Below are positions 51,228 to 59,626 of a stretch of DNA of 64,000 bases, one piece after another (positions within the stretch are counted from its first letter, which is position 1; every line of letters starts with the position of its first letter). Both the position numbers and the translations under genes were made by a program. This DNA is from Streptomyces montanisoli (GTDB lineage: Bacteria > Actinomycetota > Actinomycetes > Streptomycetales > Streptomycetaceae). Below the pieces are notes generated by a model. It did not search any database. It had not been told where the DNA came from and was given only the letters and a program-made list of their open reading frames with translations. Location: NCBI RefSeq assembly GCF_017813245.1, contig NZ_JAGIQL010000010.1, positions 1 through 64,000 of the forward strand. Direction: 5' to 3'.

Positions 51228-52002
51228 CCGCGTCCTTCCGGCCCCGTCCCGCCGACGCCGGCCGGCTCAGCCGCCTGAGCGTCCCCCACACCGCCACGCG
51301 CCACACCGCCTCCGCCACGATGGCCCGGTTCATCTTGGACGTGCCGATCTCACGCTCGACGAACGTGATGGGCACCTCGACGATCGACGCCTCGCGCGCC
51401 GACGCCCGGCGCAGCAGGTCGATCTGGAAGCAGTAGCCCTGCGACCTGATCGCGTCGAGCCCGAGACCCGCCACCACGCGGGTCCTGAGCGCCCGGTAGC
51501 CGCCCGTCACGTCGCGGTGGGGCAGGCCGAGCAGCCACCGGGAGTAGGCGCTGCCGCCGCGCGAGAGCCACTGCCTCGACCTGGGCCAGTTCACGACGCT
51601 CCCGCCCTCGACCCAGCGCGAGCCGAGGGCGACGTCGGCGCCCGCGTCCAGGGCGGCGAGCAGGCGGGGCAGCTCCTCCGGCCGGTGGGAGCCGTCGGCG
51701 TCCATCTCGACCAGCACGTCGTAGCCCCGCTCGATGCCCCACCGGAACCCGGCGACGTACGCGGCTCCGAGCCCGCGCTTGCCGGGACGGTGCAGCACGT
51801 GCACGCGCTCGTCCGACTCGGCGAGCTCGTCGGCGATCCTGCCCGTCCCGTCGGGACTGTCGTCGTCCGCGATCAGGACGTCGGCCCCGGGCACCGCCGC
51901 CCGCAGCCGGGTGGTGACGGAGGTGATGTTCCCGGCCTCGTTGTACGTCGGGACCACGACCAGGATCCGGTCGCCTCCCGCCTCCTCCGAGTGCGTCTGC
52001 AT
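51193..52002 (-). CDS. Polyprenol monophosphomannose synthase (GT2, DPM1-like)
   Basis: 269 aa. GT2 motifs: VVPTYNEAGNI, ADDDSPDGTGRIADELAE, VEMDADGSHRPEELPRLL, the DPM-specific GSRWVEGG and RSQGYCFQIDLLRRA. It transfers mannose from GDP-mannose to polyprenyl phosphate at the membrane inner face, giving the donor used by GT39/GT87 enzymes. GAGGAGAA lies 3 bases before the ATG. A CTAC-N5-GTAG dyad lies 45 bases upstream. Confidence 0.9.
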   Translation of the reverse strand: MQTHSEEAGGDRILVVVPTYNEAGNITSVTTRLRAAVPGADVLIADDDSPDGTGRIADELAESDERVHVLHRPGKRGLGAAYVAGFRWGIERGYDVLVEMDADGSHRPEELPRLLAALDAGADVALGSRWVEGGSVVNWPRSRQWLSRGGSAYSRWLLGLPHRDVTGGYRALRTRVVAGLGLDAIRSQGYCFQIDLLRRASAREASIVEVPITFVEREIGTSKMNRAIVAEAVWRVAVWGTLRRLSRPASAGRGRKDAVSRGPGGPRRP

Positions 52003-52046
52003 GACTTCTCCTCGTACGGTCTCGGCACGCGGTCACCCGCTTCATT

Positions 52047-52059
52047 CTACGAGATGTAG
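52047..52059. promoter_or_regulatory. Putative BlaI operator (site C), mannose synthase gene
   Basis: CTACGAGATGTAG has CTAC/GTAG arms, 45 bases upstream of the ATG at 52002. The divergent efe operon starts 172 bases away on the other side and has its own iron box, so the site more likely serves the synthase. Confidence 0.65.
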
Positions 52060-52205
52060 TAGTTGACGGGGCCGTTCCCACCGGCGGGAACCTCACGTCG
52101 GCGGGTGCCCGCGCGCCGGGGCGGGAGGAGAGGAGGAGTGCGCCGGCGGCCAGGCCGGCCAGGGCGCCGGGCGGCACGAACACGTGGGCCGATGGCGACC
52201 GCCCT

Positions 52206-52224
52206 TAAGGCATGGCTTACCTTA
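52206..52224 (+). promoter_or_regulatory. IdeR/DmdR-type iron box of the efe operon
   Basis: TAAGGCATGGCTTACCTTA matches the 19-bp actinobacterial iron box TTAGGTTAGGCTAACCTAA at 13 positions, including the GGCT core and ACCT arm. It ends 6 bases before the ATG, where no ribosome site is seen. Binding of iron-loaded repressor would cover the -10 region of a leaderless transcript. Confidence 0.7.
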
Positions 52225-52230
52225 CCGACT

Positions 52231-54417
52231 ATGACTTGGGCTGACGCGTTCCCCAATCTGCTGATCGGATTGCGGGAGGGACTCGAAGCGGGGCTGGTGG
52301 TCAGCATCCTGCTGGCCGCTCTGCGCCGCACCGCGGGCGAGGGCGAGCGGGTCTCCACCGCGCCGGTGTGGCTGGGCGTCGTCGGCGCCGTGGCCGTCGC
52401 GGCGAGCTTCGCGACGGTCCTGACCTTCTCCACCGACGTGCTCTCCAGCGCGGGCCAGGAGATCGTGGGCGGCACGCTCAGCGTCCTCGCCGTGGTGCTC
52501 GTGACGCTGATGGTCTTCTGGATGCGCAAGACCGCCGCGAGCCTGTCGGGGGATCTGCGCTCCAAGGTGGCTGCCGCGTCCCAGGTCGGGGCAGGCGCCC
52601 TCGCTGCCACGGCCTTCCTCGCCGTGGGCCGCGAGGGTCTCGAGACGACGCTGTTCCTGTGGACGGCGGCCAGGGCCTCCGGCGAGACGGTGTCCCCGCT
52701 GATCGGCGCGGGCCTCGGGCTCGCCCTCGCCTGCCTGGCGTGCTGGCTGCTGTTCCGCCGGGCGATCCGCATCAACCTGGGGGCGTTCTTCTCCCGCACG
52801 GCGTTCGCGCTGCTGGTGATCACCGCGGGCGTGCTGGCGTACGGGCTCGGCGAACTGCAGAACGCCGGGCTGCTCCCCGGCCACACGTGGACGGCGTTCG
52901 ACGTCAGCGGGAGCGTCCCGACGAGCTCCTGGTGGGTCACGCTCATCACCGGCGTCACCGAACTGACGCCCCGCATGACGGTGCTCCAGGTCGTCGCGTG
53001 GGCGGTCTACCTGGGCGTCACGCTCACCCTGTTCGTCCGCGCGACGCGGCCCGCCGCCGCACGACGCCCCTCCCCCGGGCCCAGCACGAAGGAGGCGGCA
53101 CCTGCGGCCTCGTCCGCGGCGGAGGCCGGGCCGGTCCCGTCCGCCGCGGCGGACGCTTCGGCGACGGACGCTTCGGCGACGGACGGTGCCCGCGCCCCCG
53201 GCGGGCCCGGCTTCCTCGCCGGGCGCAGCCCGTGGACGGTGGGCGCCGTGCTCGTCCTCGCTCCCGCCCTGGCCGCGACCGGCGTCGTCGTCTTCCTGCC
53301 CTCCGGCGGCAACACGTCCAAGGGCACCAAGGTCACCGTCACCGCCTCCGGCTGCGCGAGCGACTGGACCTCGGCCCGCGCGGGGACGCAGACGTTCCAG
53401 GTGGTCAACAAGTCCGGGCGGGCTGGCGAGATCAACCTGGACAACGCCTCGGGTGCCATCGTCGGCGAGATAGAGACGCTCGGCCCGGCCACCACGGGCA
53501 CGATGACCGCCACGCTCGACGCCGGCGCCTACACGTTCAAGTGCCTCATGTCGGGGAAGGGCACGACGAGTTCCCGTACCGTCACGGCGAGCGCAGAGTC
53601 CGGCTCGTCCGGCTCGGGCTCCGGTTCGTCCGGCTCGGCACCCGTCGCCGTGAAGCAGGTGTCCGTGGCCGACCTGAAGCCCGCGGCCGCGAAGTACCGC
53701 GCCTACGTCCGCCCGCAGCTCGCCACCCTCGCGGGGCAGGTGGCGGCCGTCCGTGACGACATCGCCCACCACCACCTGGACACGGCACGCAAGGACTGGC
53801 TGCCCGCCCAGCTCACCTGGGACCGGATCGGGGCCGCCTACGGCAGCTTCGGCGACCTCGGGGACGCCGTGGACGGACTGCCGCAGGGTCTGCCTGGCGG
53901 CGTCCACGACAAGGACTTCACCGGCCTGCACCGCCTCGAGTACGGGCTGTGGCACGGCGAGAGCGCCGCGGGCCTGCTCCCGGTCGCCGACCGGCTGGGC
54001 AAGGACGTCGCGACGCTGCGCGAGAAGCTGCCGAAGCTCACGGTCGATCCGACGGACCTGCCCCTGCGGGCGCACGAGATCCTGGAGGACGCCCTGCGCG
54101 ACCGCCTGACCGGCGCCGCCGACCAGGGCTCGGGCGCCATGTACGCGGAGACCGAGGCCGACATCAAGGGGACGCGCGTCGTCCTCGGCGAACTCGCCCC
54201 GCTGCTGAGGCCCCGCTCCCCCGAGCTGCTGCCCACCGCGAGCAAGCAACTCGACGCGCTGGACAAGGCGCTCGGGGCCACGCGGCAGCACGGCGTCTGG
54301 CGGCCGTTCGACGACGTACCGCTCGCGCAGCGCCAGCAGGTGGACGCCCGTATCGGCAGCGCGCTCGAAACCCTGGCCGACGTTCCCGACCTGCTGGAAG
54401 TGCCACTCGCCCGCTGA
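52231..54417 (+). CDS. efeU: EfeU-EfeO fusion: FTR1-type iron permease with cupredoxin and imelysin/M75 domains
   Basis: 728 aa. Residues 1 to ~275 are an FTR1/EfeU permease with seven helices and the two iron motifs REGLE at 15-19 and 134-138. A ~60-residue Ala/Pro/Ser linker and one more helix follow (WTVGAVLVLAPALAATGVVVFL), placing the rest outside. About 360-455 is the EfeO cupredoxin-like domain (VTVTASGCASDWTSARAGTQTFQVVNKSG...YTFKCLMSGKG). About 480-728 is the M75/imelysin domain with HRLE (567-570). In E. coli EfeU and EfeO are separate proteins. The start is ATG 52231; ATG 52192 and 52063 are in frame but would run through the iron box. Confidence 0.92.
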   Translation: MTWADAFPNLLIGLREGLEAGLVVSILLAALRRTAGEGERVSTAPVWLGVVGAVAVAASFATVLTFSTDVLSSAGQEIVGGTLSVLAVVLVTLMVFWMRKTAASLSGDLRSKVAAASQVGAGALAATAFLAVGREGLETTLFLWTAARASGETVSPLIGAGLGLALACLACWLLFRRAIRINLGAFFSRTAFALLVITAGVLAYGLGELQNAGLLPGHTWTAFDVSGSVPTSSWWVTLITGVTELTPRMTVLQVVAWAVYLGVTLTLFVRATRPAAARRPSPGPSTKEAAPAASSAAEAGPVPSAAADASATDASATDGARAPGGPGFLAGRSPWTVGAVLVLAPALAATGVVVFLPSGGNTSKGTKVTVTASGCASDWTSARAGTQTFQVVNKSGRAGEINLDNASGAIVGEIETLGPATTGTMTATLDAGAYTFKCLMSGKGTTSSRTVTASAESGSSGSGSGSSGSAPVAVKQVSVADLKPAAAKYRAYVRPQLATLAGQVAAVRDDIAHHHLDTARKDWLPAQLTWDRIGAAYGSFGDLGDAVDGLPQGLPGGVHDKDFTGLHRLEYGLWHGESAAGLLPVADRLGKDVATLREKLPKLTVDPTDLPLRAHEILEDALRDRLTGAADQGSGAMYAETEADIKGTRVVLGELAPLLRPRSPELLPTASKQLDALDKALGATRQHGVWRPFDDVPLAQRQQVDARIGSALETLADVPDLLEVPLAR

Positions 54418-54510
54418 CCGGGCCACAACCGCCGGCCGCGGCGGACCCTCACAACGCCACAAGCCCACCCCCCGACTTCGACCCTCACGATCCGACCAAG
54501 GAGACCTGCC

Positions 54511-55743
54511 ATGGGCGTCAGCCGACGCGCGTTCCTCCAAGGCGGTGCGGCCGGCGCGGCCGGCACCGCACTGACCGGCGGGCTACTCGCCGCGGGCGCC
54601 CACGCCGACGACTCGGGCACGGCGAGCGGCGACCACACCCCGTCGTCCTACCCGTTCCACGGCGCGCACCAGGCAGGCGTCCTCACCCCGGCGCCGCCGC
54701 ACCAGCAGCGCTCGTCCATGTTCGCGGCGTTCAACGTGACGGCGGCGGGCCGCGCGGATCTGGTCGACCTCATGCACACCCTCACGGAGCGCGCCCGCTT
54801 CCTGACCTCGGGCGGGACGCCGCCGAACCTCGGCATCGGTCACCCGCCGTCCGACAGCGACGTGCTGGGGCCCACCGTCCCCGCCGACGGGCTCACCATG
54901 ACCCTGTCGGTCGGGGCCGGGCTCTTCGACGACCGCTTCGGGCTGTCCGCCGCGAAGCCACTGCACCTCACCCCGATGCGGACCTTCCCCAACGACGCGC
55001 TCGAAACGCGCTGGACCCACGGCGACCTGCTGCTCCAGCTGTGCGCCAACAACGCCGACACCCTCCACCACGCGATCCGCGACCTCACCAAGCACACGCG
55101 CGGCGGAATGCAGCTGCGGTGGAAGATCGAGGGCTACGGCTCGCCACCGCGCCCCTCGGGCACCCCGCGCAACCTGCTCGGCTTCAAGGACGGCACGGCC
55201 AACCCCACCCGCACCACCGCAGAGGACCTGGTGTGGGTGGACGACCCGGCCGAGCCGGCCTGGGCGCAGGGCGGCTCCTACCAGGTGGTCCGGCTGATCC
55301 GGATGCTGGTGGAGTTCTGGGACCGTGTCTCGATCAACGAGCAGGAGCGGATGTTCGGCCGCCGCCGCGACAGCGGTGCCCCGCTCGACGGCAACGTGGA
55401 GACGGACACCCCCGACTACGCCAAGGACCCCCACGGCAAGGTCATCCCGCTGGACTCCCACATCCGGCTGGCCAACCCGCGCACCCACCGCACGAACAAC
55501 CAGCGCCTGCTGCGCCGCTCGTACAACTACGACCTCGGCATGGACGAGAACGGCAACCTGCAGTGCGGGCACATCTTCGCCTGCTACCAGCAGGACCTGC
55601 ACCGCCAGTTCGAGACCGTGCAGGAGCGGCTCGTCGACGAGCCGCTGGTCGACTACGTCCAGCCGTTCGGCGGCGGGTACTTCTTCGTCCTGCCCGGCAT
55701 CGGCGACTCCAGGGACTGGTACGGGCGCCGGCTGCTCGCCTGA
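54511..55743 (+). CDS. efeB: EfeB, Tat-exported dye-decolorizing (DyP) heme peroxidase
   Basis: 410 aa. Tat signal [21 protein letters not shown], with AAGGAG 9 bases before the ATG. DyP features: GFKDGTANP with the distal Asp (D227), and the proximal heme His in [11 protein letters not shown] (H317). It oxidises ferrous iron or other substrates outside the cell to feed the EfeUO permease. It lies 93 bases downstream of the EfeU-EfeO gene and is probably in the same operon. Confidence 0.93.
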   Translation: MGVSRRAFLQGGAAGAAGTALTGGLLAAGAHADDSGTASGDHTPSSYPFHGAHQAGVLTPAPPHQQRSSMFAAFNVTAAGRADLVDLMHTLTERARFLTSGGTPPNLGIGHPPSDSDVLGPTVPADGLTMTLSVGAGLFDDRFGLSAAKPLHLTPMRTFPNDALETRWTHGDLLLQLCANNADTLHHAIRDLTKHTRGGMQLRWKIEGYGSPPRPSGTPRNLLGFKDGTANPTRTTAEDLVWVDDPAEPAWAQGGSYQVVRLIRMLVEFWDRVSINEQERMFGRRRDSGAPLDGNVETDTPDYAKDPHGKVIPLDSHIRLANPRTHRTNNQRLLRRSYNYDLGMDENGNLQCGHIFACYQQDLHRQFETVQERLVDEPLVDYVQPFGGGYFFVLPGIGDSRDWYGRRLLA

Positions 55744-55773
55744 GGCGACCGGTCACACGGCGCGCATCGACTC

Positions 55774-55786
55774 CTACACACTGTAG
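55774..55786. promoter_or_regulatory. Putative BlaI operator (site D), sensor kinase gene
   Basis: CTACACACTGTAG, with CTACA/TGTAG arms, lies 22 bases before the GTG at 55808. TAGGCT (55796-55801) would be the -10 box of a leaderless transcript, so the dyad would overlap the -35 region. Confidence 0.65.
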
Positions 55787-55807
55787 TTGTTTCGGTAGGC
55801 TGGCCGC

Positions 55808-57202
55808 GTGGCGATGACGTGCGGGAAGAGGACGGCAGCCGGCGCGACGGGTTCGTCCGCGCGTCCGGCGGGGGACGGCAGTCCGCTGCGCCGCCGGGTG
55901 CTCGTGTCGATCGTGGCCGTCGCGGCGTGCGCGGTCACCGTGCTCACCGTGCCGCTCGCCTGGTCGATGGACCGGCTCTACCGCGGCGGCGCCGTCGCCC
56001 GGCTGCAGCGGGACGCCGTGTGGCTCGCCGCGGGCCTGCCCCGCGACGAGGCGTACGGGCCGGGCTCGGGCCACTCGGGCCACTCGGGCCACTCGTCCCA
56101 ACGCCCGCCCGCGGCAGCGCGGGAGGCTCTCTACACGCCTGCGGGCCGCCGGCTGAGCGGCAACGGGCCCCCGTCGTCCCGCGTGGCCGAGGCGGCACGC
56201 GACGGCTCGCTGCACCAGGGCGTGGAGGGCAGCCACCTGGCCGTCTCCGTGCCCGTCGCGCGCCACGGCGTCGTCACGGCCGTCGTGCGCGTGTGGACGC
56301 CGTGGGACTCGATCACCGACCGCAGGTCCGGCACCTGGCTCCTGCTCGCGGCCACCGGGGCGGCCATCGTCGGCCTCTCCGTCCTGCTCGCGGTGCACCT
56401 CGCCCGGCGGGTCGCCGTGCCGCTCGAGCGGCTGACCGAGACGGCGCGGGCCCTGGGCGCCGGTGACTTCACCATCCAGCCGGTGCGCAGCGGCATCCGG
56501 GAGGCGGACGCGGCGGGGCGCGCGCTGGCCGCGACCGCGCGCCGCCTCGGCGAGGTGCTCGAACGGGAGAGGTCGTTCAGCACGGCCGTCTCCCACCAGC
56601 TGCGCACGCCCCTGACGGCGCTGGTCCTCGGCCTCGAAGCCGCACGCACGCAGGACGACCGCGGCAGGCGCACGGCCCTGGACACCGCTCTGCGCCGCGC
56701 TGACCACCTGGGCGAGACCATCGACGATCTGCTGCGGCTGGCGCGCGAGACGCACGGGGGCGGTGAGGGCATCGACGCCGCGGAGGTTCTGGAGCGGATC
56801 GCGCGGCGCAACCGGGACGCCGTCGCGGAGGCGGGGCGCCGCCTCACCGTGCGGTGCGAGCCGGAACTGCCCCTGGCGCGTGGGTCGGTGGCGGCGACCG
56901 TGCAGGTGGTGCAGACGCTCGTGGACAACGCCCTGACCCATGGCCGCGGCGAGATCCGGCTGACCGCCGTCGATGTGGGGGCGGGCGTCGCGATCGAGGT
57001 GGGCGACGACGGACCGGGGCCGGCGGCCGAAGGCGACCGTGTCTTCGAGTCCGCCGAAGGTCCCGGCAGGCGGCATGGCATCGGCCTCACGCTCGCCCGC
57101 TCCCTCGCCGAGGCCGAGGGCGGCAGGCTGCTGCTGCGCAGGGCGGGCCCTCGGCCGGTGTTCAGCCTGATGCTGCCCGCGGCCGACCCGGAGGCGCCGT
57201 GA
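55808..57202 (+). CDS. Sensor histidine kinase (HAMP-HisKA-HATPase)
   Basis: 464 aa from GTG 55808 (ATG 55814 possible). Two helices (VLVSIVAVAACAVTVLTVPLAW, WLLLAATGAAIVGLSVLLAVHL) flank a ~120-residue outer domain that holds a small GSGHSGHSGHSS repeat, a possible metal-binding spot. HAMP follows, then SFSTAVSHQLRTPLTALVLG with His 263, and HATPase motifs TLVDNALTHGRG and DDGPGPA, GIGLTLARSLAEAEGG. The likely regulator partner lies 225 bases downstream on the opposite strand, so the pair is convergent rather than co-transcribed. Confidence 0.9.
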   Translation: MAMTCGKRTAAGATGSSARPAGDGSPLRRRVLVSIVAVAACAVTVLTVPLAWSMDRLYRGGAVARLQRDAVWLAAGLPRDEAYGPGSGHSGHSGHSSQRPPAAAREALYTPAGRRLSGNGPPSSRVAEAARDGSLHQGVEGSHLAVSVPVARHGVVTAVVRVWTPWDSITDRRSGTWLLLAATGAAIVGLSVLLAVHLARRVAVPLERLTETARALGAGDFTIQPVRSGIREADAAGRALAATARRLGEVLERERSFSTAVSHQLRTPLTALVLGLEAARTQDDRGRRTALDTALRRADHLGETIDDLLRLARETHGGGEGIDAAEVLERIARRNRDAVAEAGRRLTVRCEPELPLARGSVAATVQVVQTLVDNALTHGRGEIRLTAVDVGAGVAIEVGDDGPGPAAEGDRVFESAEGPGRRHGIGLTLARSLAEAEGGRLLLRRAGPRPVFSLMLPAADPEAP

Positions 57203-57238
57203 GGTGGCCGCGCCGGCCGTAGGGCGCGGCCAACGGCA

Positions 57239-57262
57239 CCGCGGGCCCGCACGCGCCCGCGG
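57239..57262. terminator. Hairpin between convergent kinase and regulator genes
   Basis: CCGCGGGC (57239-57246) and GCCCGCGG (57255-57262) with an 8-base loop, 37 bases after the kinase stop. The remaining gap to 57427 is G-rich, with short GAGCAGGGCC repeats and no coding signs. Confidence 0.5.
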
Positions 57263-57427
57263 AAGTCACACGGCAGGACGCGGCCCGGCCATGGCTCCGA
57301 CCGCCCGGGCCGGGCCGGGCTGCGGCGAGCAGGGCCGTGGCGAGCAGGGCCCGGTGGGCCGCGACCGGTGGGCCGCTACCGGGGACGCACCGGTTCTGGT
57401 GACGGCAGCGCGACCGCCGTTCGGGCG

Positions 57428-58153
57428 TCAGTGGCAGGCCGGGCCGTCAGCGGTCGCCGGGCGGGCCGTGTCGTAGCGGTATCCCTTGCCGCGTACGGTC
57501 ACGATGCGCCGTGAGCCTTCCGGGTCGGCGTCCGCGAGCTTGCGCCGCACGGCGCACACGTGCACGTCCAGTGTCTTCGTGGAGCCGAACCAGTGCTCGT
57601 CCCACACGTCGGCCATCAGGCGCTCCCGGCTGACGACGGCCCCGGCCGCCCTCGCCAGGACCACCAGCAGGTCGAACTCCTTGGGACGCAGCGCCACTTC
57701 GACGCCCTCCACGGTCACGCGCCTGGCCTGTGTGTCGATGCTGGTGGAGCCGACCCGGATCACCGGGGGGCCGGAGGTCGCGGCCCGCCTGCGCAGGTGG
57801 GCGCGCAGGCGCGCGAGGAGCTCCGTCAGCCTGAACGGCTTGGTCAGGTAGTCGTCGGCTCCCGCGTCGAGGGCCACCACCACCTCGAACTCCCGGGTGC
57901 GGGCGGTGAGTACGACGATGACGCTCTCCACCGGCAGGAAGGCACGCAGCCTGCGGCAGAGCGCGACGCCGTCCATGTCGGGCAGCCCGAGGTCGAGCAG
58001 GACCAGGTCGGGCGCCCGCCGCAGGGCCGCCTGCGCGGCCAGCGCCCCCGTGCCCACGCACGTCACCCCGTACCCGTGTCCGGTCAGCGCCTGCTCCAGC
58101 TCGGAGGCGATGTCCGCGTCGTCCTCCACGATCAACAGCTCCGCGAGTGCCAT
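57428..58153 (-). CDS. OmpR/PhoB-type response regulator
   Basis: 241 aa. Receiver with acidic pocket VEDD (9-12), phosphorylation site D54 in LVLLDLGLPDMDG, Thr in VLTAR and Lys in YLTKPF. The C-terminal winged helix runs LRPKEFDLLVVLARAAGAVVSRERLMADVWDEHWFGSTKTLDVHVCAVRRKL and RGKGYRYD. ATG 58153 is chosen; ATG 58162 would add MGA. It is convergent with the sensor kinase, its likely partner. Confidence 0.9.
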   Translation of the reverse strand: MALAELLIVEDDADIASELEQALTGHGYGVTCVGTGALAAQAALRRAPDLVLLDLGLPDMDGVALCRRLRAFLPVESVIVVLTARTREFEVVVALDAGADDYLTKPFRLTELLARLRAHLRRRAATSGPPVIRVGSTSIDTQARRVTVEGVEVALRPKEFDLLVVLARAAGAVVSRERLMADVWDEHWFGSTKTLDVHVCAVRRKLADADPEGSRRIVTVRGKGYRYDTARPATADGPACH

Positions 58154-58372
58154 GGCGCCCATTACACAGGCGGTTTGCCGCCCGCACCGGCTCATCGGCG
58201 CTTGCCACACGGGAAGGTGAAGATCCGTTAACCCGCGCGGGAGGCCTCGCTCATCCCCGAGCGCCTAGGTTCACGGCACACAGTCATACCGGCGGCCTCG
58301 GTGTGACGCCGCGAGCGCCGCGTCACACCACACGACCCGACCACCCCGCCACGTACCCCCGGGAGTCCTTCC

Positions 58373-59626
58373 ATGCCTGACGCAGTGACCAGCGGGCAGG
58401 GCCCGCTCGACGGCCGGCTCGTCCTCGACCTCTCGCACGCACTCGCGGGGCCGCACGCCGCGATGATGCTGGGCGACCTCGGAGCACGCGTGATCAAGGT
58501 CGAGGCGCCCGGCGGCGACGAGACACGCGGCTGGGGGCCGCCGTTCGTCTCGCCGCCGCCCGGCGGGGCGGCGGACACCGAGTCCACGTACTTCCTCGCC
58601 TGCAACCGCAACAAGGAGTCCGTGACCGCCGATCTGAGGAGCCCGGAGGGCAGGGCGCTCGTGCGCCGCCTCGTCAGGCGCGCGGACGTGCTGGTGGAGA
58701 ACTTCCGGCCCGGGACCATGGACCGCCTCGGCTACGGCGCCGACCGGCTGCACCTGCTCAACCCCGGGCTCGTGATCCTCTCCATCAGCGGGTTCGGCCA
58801 CGGAGGGCCGCACGGGGACCGGCCCGGCTACGACCAGATCGCCCAGGGCGAGGCGGGGCTGATGAGCCTCACGGGTGAGCCCGGCGCCCCCGCGAAGTGC
58901 GGCGTGCCGATCGCGGACCTGCTCGCGGGCATCTTCGGGGTCAGCGGCGTGCTCGCGGCTCTGCTGGAACGCGCCCGCACGGGCCGCGGCCGGGTGGTGC
59001 GCACATCGCTCCTGTCGGCCATGGTCGGCGTGCACAGCTTCCAGGGGACACGCTGGACCGTCGCGGGGCAGGTGCCGGAGGCGACGGGAAACCAGCATCC
59101 GTCGATCGCCCCCTACGGGCTCTTCCACTGCGCCGACGGGGCGATCCAGATCGCCGTGGGGAGCGAGAAGCTGTGGCACGCGCTCGCGTCCGTCGCCGGC
59201 CTCGCGGCCGACGATCCCCGCTACGCCACCAATGCCGACCGGGTCGGACGGCGCGCCGAACTGGCCGCCGAACTCGAGGGTGTGCTGCGGTGGGCGTCCG
59301 CCGATGTGTGGCTGGAGCGGCTCGCGGATGCCGGTGTGCCCGCGGGACGCGTCCGCACGATCGACGAGGTCTACGACTGGGAGCAGACCCGGCAGCAGGG
59401 GCTCGCGGTCCGGGTCGACCACGCGACGCTCGGGCCCATCACACTGCCGGGCGCGCCGTGGCAGTTCGACGGCGGCGGCAGGACCCGCCATCTGCCGCCT
59501 CCCACCCTCGGCCAGCACAACGACTCGGTGAGGTCCTGGCTGGACGAGACCGACGAGACCACCGAGACCGGCGACGGGGCGGGGGACGCCGCGGCCGCCG
59601 CGCGCGACGCGGTGCGGGTCCTGTGA
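58373..59626 (+). CDS. CaiB/BaiF family (type III) CoA transferase
   Basis: 417 aa. Signatures: LDGRLVLDLSHALAGPHAAMMLGDLGARVIKVEAPGGDETRGWGPP near the start, NFRPGTMDRLGYG, the catalytic Asp in RPGYDQIAQGEAGLMSLTG (D154), and GNQHPSIAPYGLFHCADGAIQIAVG. The family moves CoA between carboxylic acids (formyl-CoA/oxalate, carnitine, benzylsuccinate and others). The donor and acceptor are not evident. GGGAG lies 7 bases before the ATG. It overlaps the transporter gene by four bases. Confidence 0.9.
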   Translation: MPDAVTSGQGPLDGRLVLDLSHALAGPHAAMMLGDLGARVIKVEAPGGDETRGWGPPFVSPPPGGAADTESTYFLACNRNKESVTADLRSPEGRALVRRLVRRADVLVENFRPGTMDRLGYGADRLHLLNPGLVILSISGFGHGGPHGDRPGYDQIAQGEAGLMSLTGEPGAPAKCGVPIADLLAGIFGVSGVLAALLERARTGRGRVVRTSLLSAMVGVHSFQGTRWTVAGQVPEATGNQHPSIAPYGLFHCADGAIQIAVGSEKLWHALASVAGLAADDPRYATNADRVGRRAELAAELEGVLRWASADVWLERLADAGVPAGRVRTIDEVYDWEQTRQQGLAVRVDHATLGPITLPGAPWQFDGGGRTRHLPPPTLGQHNDSVRSWLDETDETTETGDGAGDAAAAARDAVRVL

